Positions 7,420 to 15,753 are shown, counted from the stretch's first letter. The stretch: 64,000 bases of DNA from CAMLIZ01 sp036231905 (GCF_036231905.1 NZ_JAZARE010000001.1:1-64000); one strand, 5' to 3'. Made by a program: numbers and translations. The notes: generated by a model not told the origin, from the sequence alone.

Positions 7420-8007
7420 ATGATGACTCGCCGCGCCATTTTCCTTACCTTCCTTCTTGGGCTAGCTGCGAGGTCCGGCCTTGCCCAGACCCTTGTCGAT
7501 CTCCCACTGCGTCCGTTCAAAGCGTCCGTCCAGCAGTTGCCTTCAAAGGTGTCAAGCACCCGTTGGTCCATCGGGCCGTTGACACTTCGCTTGCCGGACT
7601 CTTGGGAACTACAACCAGACGGTGGCTTCGTTCGTATTAAGTTCCCAGCTGGCAATGCGGCATTGGGCATTTCCAAAGTGACACCTGATGCACGCGCATA
7701 CGGCTACTCAGTACTCACCGACCCTGATAGAGGGCCGCGCTCTTACCTTGGCCGAGTCAGGGCAGAGGCATCTGTCTGCAGCAGCGAGCCAGTAACTCGA
7801 GAGATTGACGCGCTCAGTGAAGTCCGAGTCTTTGCTATGTCATGCCGCGTAGGGCAAGGCTGGAGAGGATCGTTTTTTCTCCAGTACACAATGTACTCAC
7901 CAAATTTCCTGATCCACATTAGCGCGGGAGGGGAAGGTCAAGGTCTGTCCGTCACCGCTGCATTTGATTCGGCAGTCCGGACTATGGAATGGAACGACGA
8001 GATCTAA
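7420..8007 (+). CDS. Cassette-encoded exported protein, unknown function
   Basis: A 195-residue protein with a signal peptide (MMTRRAIFLTFLLGLAARSG, cleavage probably after GLAQ). The mature part has alternating beta-type hydrophobicity and no family I recognise. The start is ATG 7420 (or the adjacent ATG 7423), 8 nt after R'. Its stop is the TAA of the next R'' box (8005-8007). Confidence 0.72.
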   Translation: MMTRRAIFLTFLLGLAARSGLAQTLVDLPLRPFKASVQQLPSKVSSTRWSIGPLTLRLPDSWELQPDGGFVRIKFPAGNAALGISKVTPDARAYGYSVLTDPDRGPRSYLGRVRAEASVCSSEPVTREIDALSEVRVFAMSCRVGQGWRGSFFLQYTMYSPNFLIHISAGGEGQGLSVTAAFDSAVRTMEWNDEI

Positions 8008-8059
8008 CCCCTCCATCGAGCGGACAGCCTTCGGCTGCCGCTCATGTCGAACGTTAGAC
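8002..8059 (+). repeat. attC site 15 (58 bp, short type)
   Basis: R'' ATCTAAC (8002-8008), R' GTTAGAC (8053-8059). Short central stem. Confidence 0.9.
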
Positions 8060-8070
8060 GCCAGACCTCT

Positions 8071-8634
8071 ATGACCAGCCCTCGCACAATCGGCGCGTTT
8101 TTAGTCGTTCTCTCATTGTTCTCGTCCGCTAGCCGGGCCGCTGATGAGCCTTTCAACGTTGCCTTTCCTGCTGCAGCGGGCGCATTTCGGTTTGTCGAAC
8201 GGCGGGCGCTTTCGGGAGGTGCGCTGGGCACACAGTACAACTACGTGGTTCCGGGCAGCGCACGGGCGGCTGTATATGTCTATCGTGCTGGGCTGACCTC
8301 GATTCCGAGCGACCTCAACTCTCCGGTTGTTCGGAAGCAATTCGACAATCTTATGGAGGCGATGGGCAGAGCTCCTGGATCGCTGCAGCCTCAACCCCTA
8401 CCTTCTCTCGAGACGGACTTCTCCGGCTGCGGACCACAGTTTTTGCAAGCGCGACACAACGGAAAGAGCGGAAACTTTGGCGTGTTTACCTACACGTACT
8501 TGACCGCGGTGGACAACCGCTTCGTCAGGCTTGTTGTCACTCACACGACCTCTGGGAACATAGGTGCGAAAGATGCCGAGTTGTTCATTCGGTCTGTGCG
8601 CGCCGCTTTAGGGCGCTGTCGGCAGGGTGCCTGA
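8071..8634 (+). CDS. Cassette-encoded exported protein, unknown function
   Basis: A 187-residue protein with a Sec-type signal (MTSPRTIGAFLVVLSLFSSA, then SRAADEP). Two cysteines in the mature part (in FSGCGPQF and GRCRQGA) could pair in the periplasm. No family recognised. ATG 8071 is chosen because it starts the signal peptide; the attC ATG at 8044 is in frame and would add MSNVRRQTS. Confidence 0.7.
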   Translation: MTSPRTIGAFLVVLSLFSSASRAADEPFNVAFPAAAGAFRFVERRALSGGALGTQYNYVVPGSARAAVYVYRAGLTSIPSDLNSPVVRKQFDNLMEAMGRAPGSLQPQPLPSLETDFSGCGPQFLQARHNGKSGNFGVFTYTYLTAVDNRFVRLVVTHTTSGNIGAKDAELFIRSVRAALGRCRQGA

Positions 8635-8640
8635 CATGGC

Positions 8641-8709
8641 GTCTAACCCCTCCATCGAGCGGACATGCCCCGGCAAGCCGGGTCATGCCGCTCATGTCGA
8701 ACGTTAGGC
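8641..8709 (+). repeat. attC site 16 (69 bp)
   Basis: R'' GTCTAAC (8641-8647), R' GTTAGGC (8703-8709). Common central stem. Confidence 0.92.
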
Positions 8710-8728
8710 CCCGAGGTCCACACCCATC

Positions 8729-9124
8729 ATGCTGGCGGTCACCACATCAGACCTTCTACTGCTTCTCGCAGTGGTGATCGGAGTTCCAGTCGCTCTGGTC
8801 TCGGCGGTCATACTGAAAGTGGCCCCCAAAGACCCCAGCATAGAGGTAAGAAGAAGAGCCCGGGCAACAGAAGCGGCGGATACTGCTGTTTCTGGATACT
8901 TCAGAGGCGAAGAAGGCCAAGTCCACTGTCCCTGTTGTCAGGGTGAAATAGAGATTCGCTTGACAGACCAATTCGCGAGTGAAGGAACTGGCTTTCTGGA
9001 TACTCAATGTGCCTGCGGGCGCAGCAACGGCCGCTACCGGGTCCCCCAAAGAGTGCGGCCTAACCCCTCCATCGAGGGGGCGTCTTCCGGCAAGCCGGAA
9101 GACGCAACTCATGTCGAACGTTAG
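8729..9124 (+). CDS. Small membrane protein with zinc-ribbon-like cysteines
   Basis: A 131-residue frame. Residues about 8-30 form one transmembrane helix, and later VHCPCCQGEIE and CACGRSNGRY give cysteine pairs suited to zinc binding. No stop occurs before attC, and the frame crosses the entire site to TAG 9122-9124 in the R' box. The last 24 or so residues (PNPSIEG... to ATHVER) are therefore encoded by attC. ATG 8729 is 19 nt after R'. Confidence 0.62.
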   Translation: MLAVTTSDLLLLLAVVIGVPVALVSAVILKVAPKDPSIEVRRRARATEAADTAVSGYFRGEEGQVHCPCCQGEIEIRLTDQFASEGTGFLDTQCACGRSNGRYRVPQRVRPNPSIEGASSGKPEDATHVER

Positions 9125-9126
9125 GC
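9058..9126 (+). repeat. attC site 17 (69 bp, variant arms)
   Basis: R'' GCCTAAC (9058-9064), R' GTTAGGC (9120-9126). The left arm has ATCGAGGGGG and the right arm GCAACTCATG, so the usual GAGCGG/CCGCTC pairing is lost. The central stem is CGTCTTCCGGC / GCCGGAAGACG. Confidence 0.85.
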
Positions 9127-9137
9127 CCCGAAAGCCA

Positions 9138-9629
9138 ATGCCCCACCGCATTCGCAAACAGGTATACGAGCTTGGTGCTTCAGATTTCGAGGAGCATGCG
9201 TGCTGGGAGTACGCCTCGGATGAGGAGGGTCGAGAAGACCAAGACGAGTGCACGGTTCGTCCATTTCCCTTAGCTGAGCTTGGGGGCGCAACGCATCAAG
9301 CATTCGTCCAGGCGGCGTTCTTCTTCCCCAATGGCAGCGTTCGGTTAGGCATGGTCACGCTCAACGCGGGGAACGATCCATCGGGTCATCAGCCAGCACT
9401 CTTCACTTCCAAAGGGCTACTTGGCTTCTATGAAGGTGCTACCCAGCCGAAGCCGTCCGCAGTCAAGCGTTTTATCGCCTCGCTGAAGAAGATCAGCCCG
9501 GTGCCGTTGCCGGTTCGCTATGTCTCAGCACTGTGCGCAGGTAGCGGTCAGCCGCTCGCAGCGGGCACACTGGAAGGCCTGTACTGGCTGGTCAACTGGC
9601 AAACTGGGGAGCTTTGTGCCGAGGCCTAA
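9138..9629 (+). CDS. Cassette-encoded soluble protein, unknown function
   Basis: A 163-residue acidic protein without signal or membrane segment. It opens with RKQVYELGASDFEEHACWEY and has a duplicated-looking pair of sheet-rich halves, each possibly with a PFPLAEL or VPLPVRY strand. Family not recognised. ATG 9138 is 11 nt after R'. The stop is the R'' TAA of the next attC (9627-9629). Confidence 0.7.
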   Translation: MPHRIRKQVYELGASDFEEHACWEYASDEEGREDQDECTVRPFPLAELGGATHQAFVQAAFFFPNGSVRLGMVTLNAGNDPSGHQPALFTSKGLLGFYEGATQPKPSAVKRFIASLKKISPVPLPVRYVSALCAGSGQPLAAGTLEGLYWLVNWQTGELCAEA

Positions 9630-9701
9630 CCCCTCCATCGAGCGGACAGCTTCAAGCCGGCTGCGCCGTCTTGAAGCCGCCGCTCATGTCGAACGTTAGG
9701 C
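9624..9701 (+). repeat. attC site 18 (78 bp)
   Basis: R'' GCCTAAC (9624-9630), R' GTTAGGC (9695-9701). The long central stem is built on CTTCAAGCCGGC and GCCGTCTTGAAG. Confidence 0.9.
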
Positions 9702-9747
9702 GTCAGATGAATCGGTTGAGCGCGTCAACGCCCAGGAGCGATAGTTG

Positions 9748-10602
9748 ATGCTCGTTTATGTTCTCAGCCTGCGACTTGCGGCCGTGGTTTGGCTTCTCTG
9801 TCTCGTTTGGGCAGCGTTCCTGCTCGCACGCAGACTCCTAGCTATTCTTCGTTCGCACCCCGCGGGCAAGGTCGGAGCATTGGCCGGACCGGGTGTCGTT
9901 CTCATCCTAGGCACGGCGCCACTTTGGGTCCCGGGCGCTTACCTCGACCTCAAGTGCCAAAGAGCCAGAAACTCAACCTTCAACAAGGTAGAAGCTGCAG
10001 GCGAGGGTCTGTACTGGCGGTCGCGCCCGACTGACCCCAACTACGGCTTTGGTGGGTTCTATCTACAACGCGGGAACGCCATTCACAACTCGTTTGCATC
10101 CGCTGCCGTTCGCGCTATGGCTGAGGGCCGGCTTGGCTATCTCGTCATGCCATTCACGGTCGATGCGGACCAGAAGCTGTTCGTGGCGCCCGTATCGTCG
10201 CCGCATACCTGCTTGAGTGGCGAAGTTCGTAATGCTTGGGGACATCTTCCCCCGCACCTCTGCATTGCCTGGGAGCGCGCTCCCAACTTTCCCGCGCGCT
10301 ATGAAGTCACTGGATTGCTCAACGAGCGGTTCGCGTCCGACGAGGTATCAATTCGAGATCGCACCTTGGCGGTCGATATTGCTCGGGTGTCATACGTAGC
10401 CAATACACACGCATCTGAAACACTACTTGTCCTGTTCGGGGCGCGTTCATATCAGCCGGTCTCTTGCACTTCCGATCTGACAGATGGCTCCACACTTGCA
10501 AGCCTACCGCTCCTGACCTTCACTGTGCCTGACGATCCTCTGGCTCGCGGCACTAGTCTATCGACGTATCTCGCTTTACCGTGGCGGATCAAGCCGTTCT
10601 GA
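9748..10602 (+). CDS. Cassette-encoded membrane-anchored protein, unknown function
   Basis: A 284-residue protein. Two hydrophobic segments near the N-terminus (about residues 3-28 and 44-64) anchor a larger, probably periplasmic, domain containing several cysteines. Family unknown. The start is taken as ATG 9748, 46 nt after R'. A TTG immediately upstream is in frame but has no better support. It is among the largest cassette genes here. Confidence 0.68.
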   Translation: MLVYVLSLRLAAVVWLLCLVWAAFLLARRLLAILRSHPAGKVGALAGPGVVLILGTAPLWVPGAYLDLKCQRARNSTFNKVEAAGEGLYWRSRPTDPNYGFGGFYLQRGNAIHNSFASAAVRAMAEGRLGYLVMPFTVDADQKLFVAPVSSPHTCLSGEVRNAWGHLPPHLCIAWERAPNFPARYEVTGLLNERFASDEVSIRDRTLAVDIARVSYVANTHASETLLVLFGARSYQPVSCTSDLTDGSTLASLPLLTFTVPDDPLARGTSLSTYLALPWRIKPF

Positions 10603-10649
10603 GATGGGCTGTTTATGCAAACATTTCGCATGCGGTGCACCGCACTGAC

Positions 10650-10727
10650 GCCTAACCCTTCCATCGAGGGGACGTCCACAATCAGGCTTCGCCTGCTTGC
10701 GGCCGCCCCTCATGTCAAACGTTAGGT
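10650..10727 (+). repeat. attC site 19 (78 bp)
   Basis: R'' GCCTAAC (10650-10656), R' GTTAGGT (10721-10727). The outer arms are GAGGGGAC and GCCCCTC, a compensated change that preserves base pairing. Confidence 0.88.
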
Positions 10728-10732
10728 GCCAA

Positions 10733-11458
10733 ATGAAGCTTGTCTCGCGCGTTAACTCACTTGAGCTGCCATATCAAGTGCATCTGCTTGCCCTCTCTGC
10801 TCTCGCCGTGTGCCTACTTCTCTCCTGGGCATTCCCTACATCGAACGCCACACAGCAAGCATTGCTGTTGTTTGCGTCACTGGGATTTGGCATCGGGTTT
10901 GTACTCTGGTGCAGGCCAACGGTCATACGTGCATGGGCACATCCCCTGGGTAGGGTAGCAATCTCCATTGCGCATGTCTTTGTACTTCTGTTGGCTGTTG
11001 TCTTCGCGCGCTTCATCGTCGCGTCAGCACTTGAGCTTCCGCCCCAAGACTTCGACCTAACAGTAAGCCTTTTGAGCTTGATACTGTATGTCCCGGCTTG
11101 GTCCTTAATCGTGACCCTCGTATTGGGCGTTGTCGCGATTGTTCTTGAGCTCGTTGGTCTTCTAGGCGGGTTTCTTGGTCGCCCAGCAAGCGAAAGCGCA
11201 AAGATGTTTGTCCACATGGCGGGCGCCCTTTCTGTTTGCTTCTTGGTCGGCAGCATTTTCGATGTCGTCGCAAAGAACGAGAGAACACTGCACCCCATGG
11301 TGAGGTGGATTGCATTCGTTAGTGACTTTCAGGCGTCACCAAAGTACCCCGGTGTCGGAGCAAACGAGAGAATTCGTTTGCATGAAAACGGAGTGATCTC
11401 TTTCGCACGGGTGCAAGATGGAGAAGTCGTCATCGACGTTCGAAGACATGAGCAGTGA
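10733..11458 (+). CDS. Cassette-encoded polytopic membrane protein
   Basis: A 241-residue protein with about five hydrophobic segments (roughly residues 17-36, 42-60, 73-96, 105-150 in two, and 160-180) and a soluble C-terminal tail of some 55 residues. No family recognised. ATG 10733 lies 6 nt after the R' AGG; an in-frame ATG at 10712 in attC would add MSNVRCQ. TGA precedes the interrupted attC by a few bases. Confidence 0.68.
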   Translation: MKLVSRVNSLELPYQVHLLALSALAVCLLLSWAFPTSNATQQALLLFASLGFGIGFVLWCRPTVIRAWAHPLGRVAISIAHVFVLLLAVVFARFIVASALELPPQDFDLTVSLLSLILYVPAWSLIVTLVLGVVAIVLELVGLLGGFLGRPASESAKMFVHMAGALSVCFLVGSIFDVVAKNERTLHPMVRWIAFVSDFQASPKYPGVGANERIRLHENGVISFARVQDGEVVIDVRRHEQ

Positions 11459-11464
11459 GCTGGC

Positions 11465-11483
11465 ACCTAACCCCTCCATCGAG
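11465..11483 (+). repeat. attC site 20, left part (interrupted by IS)
   Basis: R'' ACCTAAC (11465-11471) and the left arm up to CCATCGAG remain. The site is then broken by the insertion sequence; its other part resumes at 13,017. Confidence 0.88.
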
Positions 11484-11560
11484 ATGCTATGAAGGACTGC
11501 CCAAGCGAGGCCCGTTGATCTACAACGGTGATTTCCGTTTTCTGAAGAAGGAGCACGGAA

Positions 11561-12690
11561 ATGGACAAGACCCAGGCAATCCTTCAACGCCAGCATACGC
11601 CGCACAGTGGGTGCTTGTGCGCGTCACTCGAACTGGGAGCCGAGCAGTGGAAGCTCAGCTGCGGAGACGGCCGCCACAACCCCAGCCGGTACGTGGTCAA
11701 AGCGGGTGAGACCGAAGCGCTGATGAGCGCGCTGCGCCAGGCAAAGAAGCGCTTCGGACTGCCAGAGGATGCACCGGTGCACAGCTGCTACGAGGCTGGC
11801 CGGGACGGCTGGTGGCTGCACCGCTGGCTGGTTGAGCATGGCGTGCACAACATCGTCGTGGAGTCCTCGAGCATCGAGGTCAGCCGCCGGTCACGGCGAG
11901 CCAAGACGATCGGCTGGACGCGGACAAGCTGCTGAGCATGCTGCTGCGCTACGTCGGTGGCGAGCGCGGACTGTGGACGGTGCTCAAAGTGCCCAGTGCA
12001 CAGCAAGAGGACGAGCGGCGGCTGGACCGCGAGATCGACCAACTCACGCAAGAGCGCACGCGCCACGTCAACCGGATCGGCTCGCTGCTGGTGCTGCACA
12101 ACCTCAAAACGGGCAACGTGGCGGCCAAGGCCTGGGCAGGCTGGTGGTCGCAGCACTGCGATCAAGTGCCGGCGATGCTGCGCGCGGAGATCGAGCGGCA
12201 GTTGCAGAGGCTGAGCTTGGTGCAGCGACAGCTCAAAGAGCTGGTGGGGCAACGCCATGAGCAAGTGCAAAGCAAGGCATCGGCAGCGGGGCAGTTGCTG
12301 CGGCTGCGCGCCATCGGCGAGACCTCGGCGCTCAAGCTCGACAAGGAACTGTTCGGCTGGAGGCAGTTCGACAACCGGCGCCAGGTTGCCAGCAGCATCG
12401 GATTGACACCTACGCCGTATGACAGCGGCGGCAGCGAAGTCGAGCAAGGCATCAGCAAGGCTGGCAACAAGCGCGTGAGGGCGCTGTTGATCGAGCTCGC
12501 GTGGGGGTGGCTGAGACTGCAGCCACAAAGCGAGCTCAGCGGCTGGTATCAGAGGCGCTTCGCGAACGCGGGCAAGCGCATGAGGCGCGTGGGCATCGTG
12601 GCAGTCGCCAGGAAGCTGGCGATCGCACTGTGGCGGTACCTGAAGTACGGGGAGATCCCGGCAGGTGCGCAGCTCAAGCCCATCGCGTAA
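11561..12690 (+). pseudogene. IS110-family transposase, frameshifted
   Basis: Two frames together make a transposase of some 376 residues. The first (11,561-11,935) begins behind AAGGAG and holds the N-terminal RuvC-like DEDD domain with CYEAGRDGWWLHRWL and SSSIEV. After AK at about 11,907 one base is missing: the next frame gives DRLDADKLLSMLLRY and continues to TAA 12,690. The second part has the C-terminal domain with SIGLTPTPYDSGGSEVEQGI, ISKAGNKRVRALLIELAW and a serine-containing active region typical of the family. The first acidic residue is Glu in ASLELG where many relatives have Asp. As read, the element should be unable to move by itself. Confidence 0.85.
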
Positions 12691-13003
12691 GCAGTAGCAA
12701 TGGCGACCAGGCGGCGAAGATGATCGAAGGTCAACGTGCCCGTGACGTCCGTGGGTTGACCGCCGGCGGCGACCGTCAATTGAGATGGGGCACGTCGGTA
12801 ACAGGGATCGAGCCAGGCGCTGTGCGCGCATGTGGCATGTGGTGCGGGCCCCGGAGGTCCGTCACGGATAGAAGTTCGTGCGGGCGCTGGCCCGTACGCC
12901 GGAACGGTCCCGACCTTGGATCAATACGCTCGTTGGTGGGATATCCAACGCCGCCGCCGTCGGGCATAGTCGTGGCCATCTGAAACGAAGGGGCTTGACA
13001 TAC
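12691..13003 (+). ncRNA. IS 3' non-coding region; candidate bridge/seek RNA
   Basis: This 313-bp stretch between the transposase stop and the right inverted repeat has no plausible gene. In IS1111-type elements the RNA that pairs with donor and target DNA is encoded downstream of the transposase. Two short matches to this target lie here: GACGTCCG (12744-12751) equals the reverse complement of CGGACGTC right of the insertion point, and ATCGAGC (12807-12813) equals the target bases across it. Matches of 7-8 nt can arise by chance in this length, so the RNA is inferred from position and family, not shown. Confidence 0.4.
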
Positions 13004-13016
13004 AAGTCCTCATAGA

Positions 13017-13068
13017 AGCGGACGTCTTCCGGCAAGCCGGAAGCCGCCGCTCATGTCGAACGTTAGAC
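13017..13068 (+). repeat. attC site 20, right part
   Basis: The sequence resumes with GCGGACGTCTTCCGGC, the right arm, and R' GTTAGAC (13062-13068). Joined with 11465-11483 it makes a normal attC of about 70 bp. Confidence 0.88.
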
Positions 13069-13465
13069 GCCTCCGCCTTCGAGCACCGAGCCATGCCGAG
13101 GTTGTTCATGTTGGCGTTGCGAGGTTTCGGTCCATGCCCGAGCAAATAGCACTTCACGCAGGGTCTGTTGCGCCTGCTCATCTCCGGTCGGTCGGGCAAG
13201 AGTTCGAGGCCAGGCTCGCACGGGCCGTCCGTCCGCTGGCGGCCGGCTCACCACTTGTGCACTGCATTCATCCTCGCGCAGCGTCCCGAGCGGGCAGCAA
13301 CCTGGCGTTGTCTGGCAAGAAGTCGCGGCTCCCTCGCGTGCTGGCTTGTCTCGCAGTCCGCTGAGGCGGCAAACTCGTCGGCCATGAGGCGCAACGGTTT
13401 TGGTCCCGAGCTCATCGACGGTTGGCGCGGTAAGCCACCATCGCTCCATGGTGCTCAACCGCTGC
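13069..13465 (+). other. Cassette C, copy 2, no convincing gene
   Basis: Nearly identical to copy 1 at 6,958-7,354; I see one substitution (TCTCGG to TTTCGG). The near identity across 6.1 kb points to a recent copying or reinsertion event. Confidence 0.7.
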
Positions 13466-13523
13466 GTCTAACCCCTCCATCGAGCGGACAGCCTTCGGCT
13501 GCCGCTCATGTCGAACGTTAGAC
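13466..13523 (+). repeat. attC site 21 (58 bp, short type)
   Basis: R'' GTCTAAC (13466-13472), R' GTTAGAC (13517-13523). It separates two tandem copies of cassette C. Confidence 0.92.
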
Positions 13524-13920
13524 GCCTCCGCCTTCGAGCACCGAGCCATGCCGAGGTTGTTCATGTTGGCGTTGCGAGGTTTCGGTCCATGCCCGAGCAA
13601 ATAGCAATTCACGCAAGGTCTGTTGCACTTGCTCGTCCCCGGTCGGTCGGGCAAGAGTTCGAGGCCAGGCTCGCACGGGCCGTCCGTCCGCTGGCGGCCG
13701 GCTCACCACTTGTGCACCGCATTCGTCCTCGCGCAGCGTCCCGAGCGCGCAGCAACCTGGCGTTGTCTGGCAAGAAGTCGCGGCTCCCTCGCGTGCTGGC
13801 TTGTCTCGCAGTCCGCTGAGGCGGCAAACTCGTCGGCCATGAGGCGCAACGGTTTTGGTTCCGAGCTCATCGATGGTCGGCGCGGCAAGCCACCATCGCT
13901 CCATGGTGCTCAACCGCTGC
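13524..13920 (+). other. Cassette C, copy 3, no convincing gene
   Basis: The same cassette as the preceding one with about a dozen substitutions and no indel that I can see. The substitutions fall in all codon positions of every candidate frame, which gives no support for a protein. Confidence 0.65.
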
Positions 13921-13978
13921 GTCTAACCCCTCCATCGAGCGGACAGCCTTCGGCTGCCGCTCATGTCGAACGTTAGGC
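13921..13978 (+). repeat. attC site 22 (58 bp, short type)
   Basis: R'' GTCTAAC (13921-13927), R' GTTAGGC (13972-13978). Confidence 0.92.
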
Positions 13979-14327
13979 GCCCGGCCGCATGAATACCCCA
14001 CGCACGATCACAGTGCTTGATCGCCGCTCTGGCAAAAGGGCAGCAGCGCCTGTTCAATGCTCTGGCAGCTGAGGGTGAGGTGCGTTGAACCGAGCGCATG
14101 TGATGCTCCGCCTTCTTTGTTGGGCAAGGCTGCTGTGGTCCGCGCTTGGCAGCCGCGTGCGAGAGCAATGTGCACCGCGAGGCGTTCTTCATGGTCGGCC
14201 ACGAGCCACGCTCTCTCGTATGCTGCCTTGTTTGTCTGGTCCGGCTGCTGAGCTATGCGTTTGACGTTTCTGTTCGGTTTCGCAAGCGTGTGCCCTCTGG
14301 TGCGCCGAAGCTCCGTTGCACGCCTCG
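13979..14327 (+). other. Cassette B, copy 2, no convincing gene
   Basis: Roughly four-fifths identical to cassette B at 6,548-6,899, with small indels. The frame starting at the ATG after attC (MNTPRTITVLDRRSGKRAAA...) stops after about 27 codons, so the longer frame of copy 1 is not conserved. Confidence 0.62.
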
Positions 14328-14385
14328 GCCTAACCAGTCCATCGAGCGGACAGCCTTCGGCTGCCGCTCATGTCCGACGTTAGAT
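14328..14385 (+). repeat. attC site 23 (58 bp, short type)
   Basis: R'' GCCTAAC (14328-14334), R' GTTAGAT (14379-14385). The right arm is ATGTCCGAC, as in site 13 after the first B cassette. Confidence 0.9.
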
Positions 14386-14641
14386 GCCATGTGCACGAGA
14401 GGGCGGAGCGGTGGCGAGAGTGTGTTTGTCGCGTTGGGCGCATGGCCGGTGCGCCAAAGCACAACTGCGCACTGGCGAAGGTTGAACGAGCGCTTGGCGT
14501 TGCGACATATCTGTTCGAAAGTGGATCGCTGCGGTTAGGTCGGTTCGTCGTTGTGGCACCGAGGCTTTAGCGGCAAGAGCCGGCGCGGTATCGTGTGGTC
14601 TTCAGCAATTCGAAAGGCTGCTGTGCCGTTGTTCACCAAGC
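14386..14641 (+). other. Cassette A, copy 2, no convincing gene
   Basis: Related to cassette A at 6,237-6,489 but more diverged, with indels that break any common frame. The last 90 bp or so, ending TTGTTCACCAAGCATCTAAC, are the best conserved. Confidence 0.62.
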
Positions 14642-14699
14642 ATCTAACCCCTCCATCGAGCGGACAGCCTTCGGCTGCCGCTCATGTCGAACGTTAGGT
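14642..14699 (+). repeat. attC site 24 (58 bp, short type)
   Basis: R'' ATCTAAC (14642-14648), R' GTTAGGT (14693-14699). Confidence 0.92.
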
Positions 14700-14704
14700 G
14701 CCTC

Positions 14705-15049
14705 ATGGAACTCACGTCCTCGGAAGACGCGTTTCTTTCCGCACTGGTCGTTGCCAAAGAATCGTGGCTTCGATATGCAGTGGAAGCAGTGGCCAACCCG
14801 TCAAGTGCCAAGTGGTCCGATGCACATGCAGCGTGGGTCAGTCTTTCCGAGTGCGCGCAAAGGGAAGACGACCGGGCGGCGTTTAGGGCAATCGTCAATC
14901 ATTTGTTGTCCGGCTTGGTTCACTCCATGCTGGTAACTCTCGACGGCGGTTCCGTCCTTTCGGAAACGACCACTCTCACCATTCAAGATGCAGAGGGGGT
15001 CACGCTAAAGTCGTTTTTGCACGAGTACTGGCCCGACTACAGTGACTGA
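14705..15049 (+). CDS. Cassette-encoded soluble protein, unknown function
   Basis: A 114-residue acidic, mainly helical protein ending in LKSFLHEYWPDYSD. It has no signal peptide. I do not recognise the family. ATG 14705 has the R' AGG 6 nt upstream, and an ATG at 14684 within attC is in frame. Confidence 0.72.
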   Translation: MELTSSEDAFLSALVVAKESWLRYAVEAVANPSSAKWSDAHAAWVSLSECAQREDDRAAFRAIVNHLLSGLVHSMLVTLDGGSVLSETTTLTIQDAEGVTLKSFLHEYWPDYSD

Positions 15050-15055
15050 GCCGGC

Positions 15056-15124
15056 ACCCAACCTCTCCATCGAGCGGACATGCCCCGGCAAGCCGGGTCA
15101 TGCCGCTCATGTCAAACGTTAGGC
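15056..15124 (+). repeat. attC site 25 (69 bp)
   Basis: R'' ACCCAAC (15056-15062), R' GTTAGGC (15118-15124). Common central stem; right arm ATGTCAAAC. Confidence 0.9.
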
Positions 15125-15128
15125 GTCA

Positions 15129-15752
15129 ATGGTCACCGTCACACTGACACTCCACGACTCTGAGGGAACGCTCGCCGCCTCCGTCACGGGTGAGTTCGAT
15201 GACGACGACGTGGATCGTCTACGTGACTTTGCGACTCAAATGACCAGGGTCAAAGAGACTGCGCTGCTCGCGCGAGGGTTCTCCGGCATTACCAACATGA
15301 AGTGGGAAGCCGGATCAGGCATGGTCTTTACGTGCGCGCCATACAGCAACGCCGAACTCTATGAGCTGCTTCACGTTCTCCGTCCTGTGATCTTGGAGGA
15401 GGAACGAACATCCTTCCAGAAGATCATTGCGTTGCTGGGAAGGCGATTCAAAGACAAGACGTTCGCTCACCACGCACGATCGCTTCGCCACATCTTCGAA
15501 GAGGGGGAGCTCAGCTCGTACATGCAGGTGCAAGTAGGTGGCCAGAAGCTCTTGCACAATTCCATCCTGAAGCTGTGGCTCAACGGCACGCAGTACCACA
15601 CCGATCAGGAGAAGGCAGAGTCATGGAAGAAGCTGGAAGACTCGCTCACCGAGAACAACGCTCGTGCGCTCGCCATCGAGCTGGTACACAGCCGCGTCAA
15701 AGCGCTTCTTTTGCTCGATCATGTCGTACAACTGGTGCTCTCAAAGGCGTGA
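15129..15752 (+). CDS. Cassette-encoded soluble protein, unknown function
   Basis: A 207-residue protein. The first 75 residues look beta-rich (MVTVTLTLHDSEGTLAASVT) and the rest alpha-helical, with an acidic and lysine-rich stretch near 155-175. No membrane segment or signal. Family unknown. ATG 15129 lies 4 nt after R', with AGG 5 nt upstream. Confidence 0.74.
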   Translation: MVTVTLTLHDSEGTLAASVTGEFDDDDVDRLRDFATQMTRVKETALLARGFSGITNMKWEAGSGMVFTCAPYSNAELYELLHVLRPVILEEERTSFQKIIALLGRRFKDKTFAHHARSLRHIFEEGELSSYMQVQVGGQKLLHNSILKLWLNGTQYHTDQEKAESWKKLEDSLTENNARALAIELVHSRVKALLLLDHVVQLVLSKA

Positions 15753-15753
15753 C

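Larger units (their letters stand above)
11484..13016 (+). mobile_element. IS110-family element (IS1111-like ends) inserted in attC
   Basis: About 1.53 kb lie between the two halves of attC 20. Near the ends are imperfect inverted repeats, CTATGAAGGACT at 11487-11498 and AAGTCCTCATAG at 13004-13015, set a few bases in from the junctions, as in the IS1111 subgroup. No target duplication is evident. IS1111-type elements that target attC sites are a known group. Exact ends are uncertain by a few bases because AG is shared by both junctions. Confidence 0.85.

Noticed and set aside
11788..12831. 347-codon frame antisense to the IS transposase
   Set aside because: No domain; the + strand encodes the transposase in two frames.
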